64,000 bases of DNA from Candidatus Electrothrix gigas. GTDB taxonomy: Bacteria > Desulfobacterota > Desulfobulbia > Desulfobulbales > Desulfobulbaceae. The stretch lies in assembly GCA_022766165.1 (NCBI GenBank), contig QYLO01000006.1, positions 1 to 64,000 on the forward strand, read 5' to 3'. The notes beneath the pieces were generated by a model. The model searched no databases. It worked only from the letters and a program-made list of their open reading frames with translations, and had not been told where the DNA came from. Below, one piece after another: positions 44,237 to 53,417 of this stretch (positions are counted from its first letter, which is position 1; each line of letters opens with the position of its first letter). Position numbers and translations under genes: made by a program.

Positions 44237-44788
44237 TTACTCTCCAAAACTATCCGCATACAGTTGTTCAATCGCCTCTTTCCCCTCATCGCTCAGATAC
44301 CGGGTGCCAGAACCCACGTAGGTATCAAAGGCAATCTTGGGTTTATCCTCTGCCTGCCAACTGTCATCCTTCCAACCAAACCACCCTTGGCGATTCTGAT
44401 CATACACATGAAGAGGACGGTTAAAGAGCTTGGCAAGCTCGACAGCCCAACCTGTTCCACCCTTAACTGAGTTGTCATCAAGAATGGTCCCAACCACAAA
44501 TACCTGATGTCCCTTATTAACCATGTGAAAGATAGCCTGCAACACCCGACGAATTTTTTCAGTCTCATAATAGGTACGGTTCATCATTCTGGAGGCAATT
44601 TCCATACTGATGTCACCGCGTTGCAGTTCTTCCTCACTCAGGGAAACCGCATTGCGGTCTCGGTTGAGGCGATGTCCCTCAAAGGTGAAGATGACCTCTT
44701 CAACATTGTATTTTTCCGCCAGTTCGCCAAACAGGGTCTCAGCACCTTTGAGTCCGCCATGATAGAGTGTACACTCTTCTGCCTTCAT
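44237..44788 (-). CDS. SLOG-like Rossmann-fold protein of unknown function
   Basis: A cytosolic 183-aa protein. VIFTFEGHRLNRDRN near the N-terminus and VKGGTGWAVELAKLFNRPLH followed by VYDQ look like the SLOG/LOG superfamily, which binds nucleotide-derived ligands (G-G-T-G-W-x-x-E and a following x-P-V-x-V-F-D-Q strand). No membrane segment. Stands alone between the atp operon and cmoB. Catalytic role not assignable. Confidence 0.6.
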   Translation of the reverse strand: MKAEECTLYHGGLKGAETLFGELAEKYNVEEVIFTFEGHRLNRDRNAVSLSEEELQRGDISMEIASRMMNRTYYETEKIRRVLQAIFHMVNKGHQVFVVGTILDDNSVKGGTGWAVELAKLFNRPLHVYDQNRQGWFGWKDDSWQAEDKPKIAFDTYVGSGTRYLSDEGKEAIEQLYADSFGE

Positions 44789-44863
44789 GATATCTTACCT
44801 TAGTTTGAATTATCCTTGTATAGAGAACCACCTATAATAATTATAGTAATAGTAACTCTGATT

Positions 44864-45883
44864 TTATTTCTTTTCTGCCCGAAAAAAGACCCGTAACGGA
44901 GCAGGGTAGCCCTCTATTGTAAACTCAGGGTTCTGCTTGTCAATAAAATCCTGATAGGATTCAAAAATCATCCAGTCGGTTTTTCGCTGTTCAACGCTGC
45001 TCATGGGATGCGAACAAAAACATCGAATATGAATAAAACCAGCCCGTTGTAACCAGTTATGTAGACAGGATACTGTGGGAACAAACCAGGTTCCAGGCAC
45101 CTTGGCATAGGTTTTTTCCGGGAACAGGGCCACAGACTCCTCTCCGGGAATGGCTTGGGACTCCAGCAGCAGGCAGCCACCCGGTTTCAGGGCTGCAAGG
45201 AGTTCTCGCAGCGCATCAAGAGGCGAGGGGCGATGATAGAGAATGCCCAGGCAGAAGATCACATCAAAGCAGGTTGGGAACAGGGGCAGGTGTTCTATGC
45301 CCAGCAGGTCAACGCAGAGATTGTCCAACCCGGCAAAGTTGTTCAGTGCCTTGAAGGTGTAATAATGATGGACATAAGGCTCAAATCCCAGCACAAATTT
45401 GGGCGAATGGCCAGCCATGCCAGCCATACGGAACATGTAATAGCCATTATTGCAGCCGATATCCGCCACCAGCTTGTCCTTGAGATCCGGCATCTCCGGC
45501 AGCAGTCGATTCCATTTACGCCAGCTTTGCCACTCCGCATCAACGTTGATATCAAAGATGGAAAACGGGCCTTTGCGCCAGGGCATAAAATTTTTCAGGA
45601 GGTGCAGAACCTGCGCATGTTCCTCTTTCTTCAGATCTGCCTGCCTGCCAATCCGTACCGAATCCTGATCCAGATCAAGGGAGGAGGCCCGGAGATGAGC
45701 AACAGCCTCTATCGGCTCACGATAGCGGAGAAAGCCCTTTTTGGGCTGATTGACCCAACTCTGTTTTTCCGTATACACCTGTTGCACCTCCTCCTGTAGG
45801 GCGGTTGGGAAAAATTGCAGATATAAGGGGGGGCTTTGGGATTTTTGAGTTCTGTGGGACTTTTTGTTCTGCCTGTTCTTCAT
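44864..45883 (-). CDS. cmoB: tRNA U34 carboxymethyltransferase
   Basis: Uses carboxy-SAM to turn 5-hydroxyuridine-34 into cmo5U in tRNAs. The 339-aa protein has the CmoB-specific N-terminal region (GPFSIFDINVDAEWQSWRKW), SAM motif I VADIGCNNGYYMFRM, and FCLGILYHRPSPLDALRELL. Its partner cmoA, which makes carboxy-SAM, is not in the window. The Lys/Arg-rich first 20 residues look like an extension. Confidence 0.93.
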   Translation of the reverse strand: MKNRQNKKSHRTQKSQSPPLYLQFFPTALQEEVQQVYTEKQSWVNQPKKGFLRYREPIEAVAHLRASSLDLDQDSVRIGRQADLKKEEHAQVLHLLKNFMPWRKGPFSIFDINVDAEWQSWRKWNRLLPEMPDLKDKLVADIGCNNGYYMFRMAGMAGHSPKFVLGFEPYVHHYYTFKALNNFAGLDNLCVDLLGIEHLPLFPTCFDVIFCLGILYHRPSPLDALRELLAALKPGGCLLLESQAIPGEESVALFPEKTYAKVPGTWFVPTVSCLHNWLQRAGFIHIRCFCSHPMSSVEQRKTDWMIFESYQDFIDKQNPEFTIEGYPAPLRVFFRAEKK

Positions 45884-46018
45884 GCGCTGTGTTTTATGTG
45901 GTTTACGTGGTTTACGTAGATTCTCTTTTGATTTTTTTTATTCCTTGACATATTCCTGTTGCCAAGTAAACAGAAAAGAGAGCTGTTTTTTGTTTATTCG
46001 TCCTTTTCTAAGGTTAAA

Positions 46019-46582
46019 ACCCCCGCCTTCAGGCGGGTAGCTTTCAGCTAGCAGTTGTTTTATACTGTCCGGTATGGAATACAGAACCGGAAGTCATACC
46101 AAGTATAAAATAGAGTATCATTTTGTTTGGGTTACGAAGTATCGCTATCCTATTCTTCGTGGAGACCTTGCAGAACGTGTGCGTGATCTTGTTCGCCAAA
46201 CATGTGAATATTTCGAGATTCAAATTTTGCGTGGTGTCGTCAGTCAAGACCATGTGCATATTTTGGTTTCAGCTCCACCAAGTATATCTCCTTCCGATAT
46301 TATGAGGAGAGTAAAAGGGCGTACCTCCAGGAAGATATTTGAGGAGTTTCCCCATGTAAGAAGACGCTACTGGGGCCGTCATTTTTGGGCACGAGGCTAT
46401 TTTTGTGTAACCGCCGGTGAGCTAACCCGTGCAATGATTGATGAATATCTTTCACATCACTTTGAAAGGAATCCGAACGATGGATTTGAAGTTGAACGGT
46501 AGTTCCAACAACCGGCTGCGAAGCCTGCCGGTACACTGGACTTTCAGTCCGTTTTATAAACCCACCGACTTTAGTCGGTGAG
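46019..46582 (+). mobile_element. IS200/IS605-family insertion sequence (IS200 type)
   Basis: A lone TnpA gene is flanked by subterminal hairpins: ACCCCCGCC-TTCA-GGCGGG on the left (about 46018-46038) and CCACCGACTTTAGTCGGTG on the right (about 46564-46582). No tnpB. Exact ends and target sequence cannot be fixed by eye. Looks intact. Confidence 0.8.
46074..46502 (+). CDS. tnpA: IS200-type Y1 transposase
   Basis: A HUH endonuclease that moves the element as single-stranded DNA. The HUH motif is in VVSQDHVHILVSAPP, and the catalytic Tyr is in AMIDEYLSHHF. FVWVTKYRYPIL at the N-terminus is typical. Length 142 aa is complete, so it may be active. Confidence 0.93.
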   Translation: MEYRTGSHTKYKIEYHFVWVTKYRYPILRGDLAERVRDLVRQTCEYFEIQILRGVVSQDHVHILVSAPPSISPSDIMRRVKGRTSRKIFEEFPHVRRRYWGRHFWARGYFCVTAGELTRAMIDEYLSHHFERNPNDGFEVER

Positions 46583-46636
46583 TCATTTAGTCGTTCATTC
46601 AGGTCTCTTAAAGATTTAAAGATTAAAGAGGAAAAA

Positions 46637-48277
46637 ATGCTCCTTCTCCAACCGTTTTTTCACAGTATTCGTAATCGGTTCTTCCGAGGTCGCTTGGTAT
46701 TGCGTACCGTGGCCATTCTTGCCTTTGGGGCTGTGCTGTTCATTGGCTTGTACTTTGTTAGTCTCCGTTTTATTAGCTATTTCCACAGTCAAAACGAGCT
46801 GGGCATTATCCTGAGCCTGAAGATTTTTCAGATGGCCTGGATGATTATGTTTGCCATGCTCCTCTTTTCTTCAATGGTCTCGGCTGTCTCCTCCCTCTAC
46901 CTCTCCTTGGACAACGAAATTCTTTACAGTGCGCCTATCCATGAACAGCAGCTCTTTGGTATGCGTTTTATCACCTCGTTTCTCTATACATCCTGGATGA
47001 TGGTTATCTTTTCCCTGCCTATCTTTGGAGCTTATGGAACCATCTTTCATGCTGATGTCTTTTACTATCCGCTGCTCTTTCTCTCTATCCTGAGTACGGC
47101 CCTGACAGCGAATGCAATTGGGCTGGCCGCAACAGTCCTGCTGGTCAGGCTTTTTCCAGCCAAGCAGACCAAGGATATTGCAGTCTACCTGTCCATGCTC
47201 TTTGGTATTCTGCTCTACTTGGTTATTCGGCTCATGCGTCCAGAAGACATGGCAGATCCAGAACGCTTCCCAGATTTTATTGAGTATCTTTCCAGTATGC
47301 AGACTCCGGCCCTGTCCCTGTTGCCACCGGCTTGGGCCAACCAACTCCTCAACGGTTATCTTCAGGACCGGTTGATTGACTGGACAGCAGTAGGTTTACT
47401 GCTCCTGACCCCGATTGTCTTGTACTGGGGTGGGGAATGGCTGATGGGGCGTTTTTTTGCAGGCGGTTTCAGCAAGGCGCAGGAATCCTTTGGTGGCTAT
47501 CATACCTTTACTCAAAAAAAATATCATCCCTCGCCGTTGCTCCGCATCTTTCATAAGGAGGCCAAGCTCTTTCTCCGTGACTCTTCGGAATGGTCACAGC
47601 TTTTTCTGGTAGGTGCCTTGGTTGTGGTGTACCTGTATAATTTTAAGGCCCTGCCCCTTGATCAAACCTTTCTCTCAGCAGATAAGGTCGCCAATATGAT
47701 TGCCTTTGCCAATATCGGGGCAGCAGGTTTTGTGGCAACTTCGCTGGCAACCCGCTTTGTTTATCCCTCTATCGGAGCCGAAGGTATGGCCTTTGCCATG
47801 ATCCGTTCTTCGCCCCTGACCTTGCAACGATATCTGAGCTGTAAATACCTCTTTTATTGCATTCCCTTTACAGTGGTTGTGCTTTTTTTGATCATCACCT
47901 CCAACTATCTGCTCCAGATCAACGGGCCGATGTGGTGGGTTTCCATTGCCATGAGTCTGATCATCACCTGGGGAGCCTTGGCTCAAGCCCTAGGATTCGG
48001 GGCCATGTATGCTGATTTCAAGATCGAAAGCCGGGCCGCAGTGCAGGGAAGCTTTGGAGCTATTCTTTTTCTTTTCAGTGGTTTGGCTATGCAGCTTCTG
48101 GTTCTTGTGCTGGGTTTTATGGGAAATTTTCGTCTGATGAAGGGCTGGTTGCTCTGGAATAAGATTGATAGCCAGGGCGTGTTGCTCTCCTGCTTGACCA
48201 TTGCAGGAGTAGCGGTTTTGACCCTGCTCTTTTCGCTCTGGTGTGTACGCAGGGGGATCAAGACGTTGGAGGGATAA
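46637..48277 (+). CDS. ABC-2 type permease-like protein (putative exporter)
   Basis: A 546-aa membrane protein with about 12 predicted helices, in two halves around a soluble stretch (about 275-300, FFAGGFSKAQESFGGYHTF) and a conserved amphipathic EAKLFLRDSSEWSQL segment. LDNEILYSAPI is typical of the putative ABC exporter family in which the permease partners a separate ATPase. No ATPase gene is adjacent. The IS200 copy lies 55 bp upstream and may have cut the operon. Substrate unknown. Confidence 0.75.
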   Translation: MLLLQPFFHSIRNRFFRGRLVLRTVAILAFGAVLFIGLYFVSLRFISYFHSQNELGIILSLKIFQMAWMIMFAMLLFSSMVSAVSSLYLSLDNEILYSAPIHEQQLFGMRFITSFLYTSWMMVIFSLPIFGAYGTIFHADVFYYPLLFLSILSTALTANAIGLAATVLLVRLFPAKQTKDIAVYLSMLFGILLYLVIRLMRPEDMADPERFPDFIEYLSSMQTPALSLLPPAWANQLLNGYLQDRLIDWTAVGLLLLTPIVLYWGGEWLMGRFFAGGFSKAQESFGGYHTFTQKKYHPSPLLRIFHKEAKLFLRDSSEWSQLFLVGALVVVYLYNFKALPLDQTFLSADKVANMIAFANIGAAGFVATSLATRFVYPSIGAEGMAFAMIRSSPLTLQRYLSCKYLFYCIPFTVVVLFLIITSNYLLQINGPMWWVSIAMSLIITWGALAQALGFGAMYADFKIESRAAVQGSFGAILFLFSGLAMQLLVLVLGFMGNFRLMKGWLLWNKIDSQGVLLSCLTIAGVAVLTLLFSLWCVRRGIKTLEG

Positions 48278-48305
48278 AATTTTGGTGTTGATCACCAAAT
48301 CATCA

Positions 48306-48331
48306 AGGGCGATCACAAGGATCGCCCCTAC
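48306..48331. repeat. REP-like palindrome
   Basis: AGGGCGATCACAAGGATCGC followed by CCCTAC, nearly the same as the second hairpin at 15931-15957. It lies between the convergent permease and waaF genes and could act as a bidirectional terminator. Confidence 0.75.
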
Positions 48332-48346
48332 AATAACAGTGACCTG

Positions 48347-49414
48347 TTATCCTTTTTTCTTTAACCACTGCAAGGCAGCCTGCTCTACTTCCTGCACCGT
48401 GATACCCTCCATGCATTGAAAATGCTCCTTGGGGCAATGGGTCTTCATACAGGGGCTGCAATTCACAGGTTGACGCACCACGGTGGCCTGTTCAGAGTAG
48501 GGACCAGTTGCGATATGATCGGTAGATCCAAATATCGCAACCAGGGGGGTGTTGAGGGCCGCAGCGACGTGCATCAGCCCAGAATCGTTGGTAACAAAGA
48601 CATGGCACCGGGCAATGCAGGCCAGGGCCAAGGCCAGGGTAGTTTTGCCGGTTAAATCCATAATTCGTTTGCCAGCAACAGCACGGATCTCGTCAGCAGC
48701 TTTCTGATCAGCCTGTGTTCCAAAAAGAACAATCAGCCCATTGGTTGTATCAGAGAGTCTTCTGGCAAGTTCAGCATACTTTGCTGCGGGCCAGCATTTG
48801 GCCGGGCCATAGGCTGCTCCTGGATTCAGCCCGATAATCGGTATGTTCTCTCTTTTTTCTCCTTGTAATCCCTTGTTGATAAGGGCATTTGCCTCCTGCT
48901 CCGCTGCGGGGTCAAGAAAAAGTTCCAGGTTGTTCTGGCTTTGCTGAAGTCCCAGCCCCTGTATCATCTCCTGATAATAATGCACCTGATGCCTTTGATA
49001 CCTTCTCTTGATAGCATGGTGTTTACGCACACCGTGGGTCAGGAGCAGACCCCTGCCGTCAGTGGTGTAGCCGCCCCGCACTGGGATGCGGGCAAGGAAG
49101 GTGATCAGGGCTGCCTCAAAGGCGTTTTGGAGAAGAATGGTGAGGTCGTAATTTTTCTTGCGTAATTCGCCTGCCAGCCGCAGTTTACCCTGGAGTCCTT
49201 TATGCCGTCCCTGTTTATCATAGATAAAAATCTGATCAATATGGGGGCTGGCCCTGAAAACATCTTTGACCCAAGGCAAGGCCAGCAAGGTGATTTGTGC
49301 TTCTGGGAAATTGGAGCGAATACTGCGGATTGCCGGAGTCGTCATGATGGCATCACCAATCCAGTTGGTGGAGCGAATCAGGATGTTGCGGGCATTTTTT
49401 GGAATAGGGGGCAT
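48347..49414 (-). CDS. waaF: ADP-heptose:LPS heptosyltransferase II
   Basis: A GT9 enzyme that adds the second heptose to the LPS inner core at the inner membrane. The N-terminal STNWIGDAIMTTPAIRSIR is the WaaF signature. GLNPGAAYGPAKCWPAAKYA and TNDSGLMHVAAALNTPLVAI followed by FGSTD hold the ADP-heptose site. The C-terminal CSPCMKTHCPKEHFQCM motif is typical. Full length at 355 aa. Confidence 0.95.
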   Translation of the reverse strand: MPPIPKNARNILIRSTNWIGDAIMTTPAIRSIRSNFPEAQITLLALPWVKDVFRASPHIDQIFIYDKQGRHKGLQGKLRLAGELRKKNYDLTILLQNAFEAALITFLARIPVRGGYTTDGRGLLLTHGVRKHHAIKRRYQRHQVHYYQEMIQGLGLQQSQNNLELFLDPAAEQEANALINKGLQGEKRENIPIIGLNPGAAYGPAKCWPAAKYAELARRLSDTTNGLIVLFGTQADQKAADEIRAVAGKRIMDLTGKTTLALALACIARCHVFVTNDSGLMHVAAALNTPLVAIFGSTDHIATGPYSEQATVVRQPVNCSPCMKTHCPKEHFQCMEGITVQEVEQAALQWLKKKG

Positions 49415-49447
49415 GGAGTATATTATCTGCTTCTCTGCTTCTCTGCT

Positions 49448-50485
49448 TCAGTCTTTCCTTGGATCACTGGAAGCTGTTCCCTTCCGTTGTTTGCGTTCAA
49501 TAAAGCTGGCCTCATAAACTGCCTTGCGTAGTCGGTTAATTCCGCCCAGTGGACGATGTTCCTTGAGAGCATGCCAAGGGTTGAACGACATATCTTCGCA
49601 GCGTTGTTCCAAGGCACTGTTGCTGGTAACGGTCTGCTTATGAATTCGCAAGGTGGCGACCTTCACCGGTACAGACTCCTGCTCATCCCAAGCCACTGAG
49701 GTATCCTCAATCGGCATCTTTTCTGGATCTCCCTGTGGCTGCACCTTTATGTCAAACACGACCTCTTTTTCAGCCAACTGCTTGGTAACTGCATCTCGCA
49801 GATAGTCGTCAGGCAAGTCATCAGGATTATCAGGGCCTGCTGTAACAGTAGACGGTACAGCGGAATACTTCACAGCCTGACCTGTTGTATTGGCAGCATT
49901 GCCAAGCCAGTACGGTGAACCGCTCCAGTAGATACTGTTGAGTGGGCTGGCAGCGGTTTTGTTTCGAATCTCCTGAACAACGGCGAGTTGATCAGGCGCA
50001 AAGACCTGAAGATAAATAAATGCCAAAATATCTCCAATCACCGGAACACTCTTATATTTAATAACATTCCGGTATGCTTTTGCGTTAGGAAACGGGAAAA
50101 CCGGATGATCCACAAAGAGGAAATCCTGCGTTTGGTCAGGGTCTCCTGGTATTGCCCGAGGTCCGTCAACATCAAGCAGCTTAATGGCCAGCCCCAGGGC
50201 TGTGGGATCGCTATCTGGCTGAATTTTCCCTTGAGCCGTGGAAAAACGAACAATGGCCTCAAAGGTTTGACCGGCTTGGCTAAAGACACCATGCTGGAGT
50301 TCTGCTGGAATATCTGGAGCAATTTCAAAGTTTGCAGTCACACAGGCTGCTGCTTTGGCGTGTTGCACGCGCAATGGGCAACCGTTTTTAGATTCCTCCA
50401 TCATTCCAACAGTCAGCTTGATCATTTTCTTGAAGATTTTATCTTCTCCTGCCAGGGAAAAGTCTGGTTGTAGCTCTGGATTCAT
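49448..50485 (-). CDS. Catalase-like haem protein (small catalase-related family)
   Basis: A 345-aa protein with a shortened catalase fold. The distal-side His lies in RVQHAKAAACVTANFEI, and the proximal signature RPLGGINRLRKAVYEAS keeps R-x-x-x-Y, where Tyr ligates haem. DPTALGLAIKLLDVDG and FLFVDHPVFPFPNAKAYR match the SrpA/allene-oxide-synthase-like branch rather than true catalases. It could act on organic peroxides. No signal peptide. AGGAG precedes the ATG. Confidence 0.85.
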   Translation of the reverse strand: MNPELQPDFSLAGEDKIFKKMIKLTVGMMEESKNGCPLRVQHAKAAACVTANFEIAPDIPAELQHGVFSQAGQTFEAIVRFSTAQGKIQPDSDPTALGLAIKLLDVDGPRAIPGDPDQTQDFLFVDHPVFPFPNAKAYRNVIKYKSVPVIGDILAFIYLQVFAPDQLAVVQEIRNKTAASPLNSIYWSGSPYWLGNAANTTGQAVKYSAVPSTVTAGPDNPDDLPDDYLRDAVTKQLAEKEVVFDIKVQPQGDPEKMPIEDTSVAWDEQESVPVKVATLRIHKQTVTSNSALEQRCEDMSFNPWHALKEHRPLGGINRLRKAVYEASFIERKQRKGTASSDPRKD

Positions 50486-50779
50486 AGGTGTTCTCCTGTA
50501 TGTTGTTGAGGAATCAAATGTTGCACCTCCTGTGCTACGACGAAATAAATCAAAGCATCTCTAATCCTTGATGCAACGGACACTAAATCCGTAATTAATC
50601 CGCCGCTGATTCTGTTGCGACAACCTGCTGCAACAAGTTTCAATGGTGATGTGAATGCGCCTTACCATCCATCACTTTTCATTTTAAAAGACTATAAAAA
50701 CGAGGCAAAGTGGGGGGAATATGGTGGGGAATAGAAAGAAAGTAGAATTGAGAGGATGTCTTAAATTGCTGATTTTACT

Positions 50780-50856
50780 TGGTGGGCGAGGCGGGATTCG
50801 AACCCGCGACCTTCGGCTTCGGAGGCCGACACTCTATCCAACTGAGCTACCCGCCC
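50780..50856 (-). tRNA. tRNA-Arg (anticodon CCG)
   Basis: Acceptor GGGCGGG pairs with CTCGCCC, the D-arm is GCTC...GAGT, the anticodon stem TCGGC/GCCGA encloses loop CTCCGAA, and the T-arm is GCGGG-TTCGAAC-CCGC. Loop positions 34-36 read CCG, so it decodes CGG. The CCA end is encoded (50780-50782). It is a lone tRNA gene in the 540-bp gap 50486-51028, which otherwise shows no gene. tRNA genes are frequent integration sites, but no integrase is adjacent. Confidence 0.95.
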
Positions 50857-51028
50857 GTTTTTTTGTAAGAAACATTGTCAAACGCAATAAACAGAGAAAA
50901 TCATGTACCGTCCTAGCGTTCACAACAGCAATATAGTATTATTGTTTTATGTCTGTAAACAGAAAAAGTTATCTTGAGCAAGAAAATTGATTTCATAGCT
51001 GCTCCAATATGCCGCTTATTGACACTGT

Positions 51029-51775
51029 ATGCTGAAAAAAAGATTTACTGAACTGGCACTTGTTACTACTGCTCTCCTGTTGATCACTGGTATCCTTTGG
51101 CTTACTGACGGTGATCGCTACATTACCTCCCTTGTTCCCCGTGATCATACTGTTGCTGCTGTGCTTCCTGAATGCAACAGGGCATGGCCTGTTGGCAACT
51201 TTTTCCCGTGGAATATCCTGTATAAGATTGCACCGATTCCAGCAATAATTCTTGCGAGTTCATCGTTGGTTATTTTGTTGATGGGTTCTTTTAGAGCGTG
51301 TAAAGGGTGGCTTGCTCCTTGGCGTAAAAGAGCAATTTTCATCTTGCTGCTGCTTGCCCTTGGCCCAGGATTGGTTGTGAATGTCTTGCTCAAAGGAGAA
51401 CTGGGCCGTCCTCGTCCTCGCCAGATCGTCGAATTTGGTGGTGAATATCAGTTTACTCAGTGCTGGCAACCAGGGGAGGGCGGAAGCAACAGCTCATTTC
51501 CTTCTGGCCATGCGACCATTGCCTTTTTTCTTATGGCGCCTTGGTTTATTTTACGTGACGAAAAAGAACAAAAAAAACGGTATGCAGAGATATTTTTGCT
51601 CACTGGTATCCTGTTTGGAACCTTGGTGGGCATTGCCCGGATTCTTCAGGGCGGTCATTTTGTCAGTGATATCTTATGGGCAGGCGGATTATTGTATCTT
51701 TTAGGCAGTATATTAGGACTTGCCTTGGGAATGCATAAAAGTACCTCTACCTCAAATATCTCGAATGATCCCTGA
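51029..51775 (+). CDS. PAP2-superfamily membrane phosphatase
   Basis: An inner-membrane lipid phosphatase (undecaprenyl-diphosphate, phosphatidylglycerophosphate or lipid A type). The three motifs are intact: KGELGRPRPRQ, SSFPSGHATIAFF and ARILQGGHFVSDILWAG with its catalytic His and Asp. Six helices are visible. LpxE-like enzymes share this layout (248 aa). Substrate not assignable. Followed by lptF in convergent orientation. Confidence 0.88.
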   Translation: MLKKRFTELALVTTALLLITGILWLTDGDRYITSLVPRDHTVAAVLPECNRAWPVGNFFPWNILYKIAPIPAIILASSSLVILLMGSFRACKGWLAPWRKRAIFILLLLALGPGLVVNVLLKGELGRPRPRQIVEFGGEYQFTQCWQPGEGGSNSSFPSGHATIAFFLMAPWFILRDEKEQKKRYAEIFLLTGILFGTLVGIARILQGGHFVSDILWAGGLLYLLGSILGLALGMHKSTSTSNISNDP

Positions 51776-51910
51776 CCTTCTGGCCCGGAGTATCTTTTGT
51801 TCTCCCTCTCCACTGGAGTTTTCCAGTGGAAAAAAGAGCAGTTGATGGGAGCGTATAATACAATCAATACATACACTCTCAAAGGCGAACAGTATCACGA
51901 GTAAAGCTAA

Positions 51911-53374
51911 CTACTTGTCAACTTGTTCCTCGCAGTATGGGCAGGGTTCAAAACCAGCTTCATAGGCTACAAAGGTACTCTTGAACTGGATTGTACACTC
52001 TTTACAGTGATATTGTTCACAACCTGGCAGATGAAAGACCCGCCGTTGCGCATCGGCATGAACAAACATTCCAGGCCAATCCGATTCTTTTTTTTGCTGT
52101 TTGTCGTTGTTGATCTGGCTCTGGAGCTGGGTTTGGCTCTGGCTTTGACTTTTGTTCAGCAGTTTATGCAAGCTGAAAAACTTTTTAAGCGGGTTAAGAA
52201 CAAGGACGTTGAGTGCAACCTCTAGCCAAAACGTGAGACGTTCAGGAAAGATCGGTCGTTCTTGTTCAACTCTCCAAAAAATAATTCCGGTCATAATGAT
52301 AAAGATAATATTAGGCAACCACATGCCTGCAAGAAGAGGGATAACCATATCTTCTGCCATGACCCTGAACACAGTAAAGATAATATAATACAGGACAAAA
52401 AATCCCAAACCAAGAGGAATACCCACAGCCTTTCGCCCTGGACCGGCCTGAAGACCTAGGGGCAGCCCGAGAAGGCTCAGAATGAGACAGCCCACTGGCA
52501 GGGCCAAACGGTGGTGGTATTCTGTCAAATAGGTGATGCCTGCCGGAGTATCAATCCCGTACTTTTGGGCAGCGGCCAGTAACTGCTTTTGTGACATACT
52601 GCCTCGGCTGAGTGTCGTGACATCGTCTCCATCAATGCGGGTGGGCGGTTTCAAGGGGATATAAATCTGATATCGTTGAAAATGAATAATCTGACTGTCT
52701 CGCCCCTTGGTATTATGCAGGGTGCCGTTTTCTAGGATAATGGTGACAGACATGGTGCTGATATCGGCCTTCATACGACCTCTTTTGGCCATAATAATGA
52801 TAGGTTGTTCTCGCCCACGCATATCTGAAACATACACACCGTTCCAGTACTCTCGTTCATCAATATCATTAACATAAACAACAAGATCGCCCAAGGCCTC
52901 AGTGAATTTTTTTTCTTTGATCCCTTTGTCTATCTTCTCTTTAGCCAGTTGAAACATGAGTTGGTGCATAGCTATTTCACCAGCCGGGATGAGCCGAACT
53001 GAAAAATAACCTGTCAGGCTGGCAATAAAGGTAGAGACAATAATGACTGGTGGGAGCATCTGCCGCAGACTGATACCGCAGGCTTTGAGGGCAAGAATTT
53101 CCCGTTCATTGGTGAGCCGGGTAAAACCGATAATAACTCCAGCCATGCTGGCCATAGGAATAACATAGAGCAGCATGTGAGGGAAGATATAAGAAAAAAG
53201 ACGGATAAAATCCGGAAGATTAATCCCAAGATCAAGCACGACTTCCAGCAACGGAATAAGTCGAACCAGAAAAAAGACCCCGTAGAGAATGAGAAAGCTG
53301 GCAAAAAAAGGTGCAAGCAGTTCTGTTACCAGATAGCTGTACAGGAGAAAGGGAATGCCGTTGCGCCGCTGCAT
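51911..53374 (-). CDS. lptF: LptF-family LPS-export permease with a C-terminal zinc-ribbon-like tail
   Basis: A YjgP/YjgQ permease that, with LptB and LptG, lifts LPS from the inner membrane. Helices are at about 12-35, 58-80, 100-120, and three near 305-390, around a periplasmic jellyroll domain. TNEREILALKACGISLRQML is the family coupling motif. After a Ser/Gln-rich linker (KSQSQSQTQLQSQ, about 430) the protein has an extra Cys-rich unit: VFHLPGCEQYHCKECTIQF, then GFEPCPYC, like metal-binding ends of Ada-like or SlpA-like proteins. Normal LptF stops near residue 400. No LptG gene is adjacent. Confidence 0.88.
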   Translation of the reverse strand: MQRRNGIPFLLYSYLVTELLAPFFASFLILYGVFFLVRLIPLLEVVLDLGINLPDFIRLFSYIFPHMLLYVIPMASMAGVIIGFTRLTNEREILALKACGISLRQMLPPVIIVSTFIASLTGYFSVRLIPAGEIAMHQLMFQLAKEKIDKGIKEKKFTEALGDLVVYVNDIDEREYWNGVYVSDMRGREQPIIIMAKRGRMKADISTMSVTIILENGTLHNTKGRDSQIIHFQRYQIYIPLKPPTRIDGDDVTTLSRGSMSQKQLLAAAQKYGIDTPAGITYLTEYHHRLALPVGCLILSLLGLPLGLQAGPGRKAVGIPLGLGFFVLYYIIFTVFRVMAEDMVIPLLAGMWLPNIIFIIMTGIIFWRVEQERPIFPERLTFWLEVALNVLVLNPLKKFFSLHKLLNKSQSQSQTQLQSQINNDKQQKKESDWPGMFVHADAQRRVFHLPGCEQYHCKECTIQFKSTFVAYEAGFEPCPYCEEQVDK

Positions 53375-53417
53375 AGTATTTTCAACCAGCTTTAACTAGC
53401 TGTTTTGAAGAAGAGTC

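Noticed and set aside
50721..50936. Open frame across the tRNA gene
   Set aside because: It is the antisense of tRNA-Arg(CCG), a common false gene.
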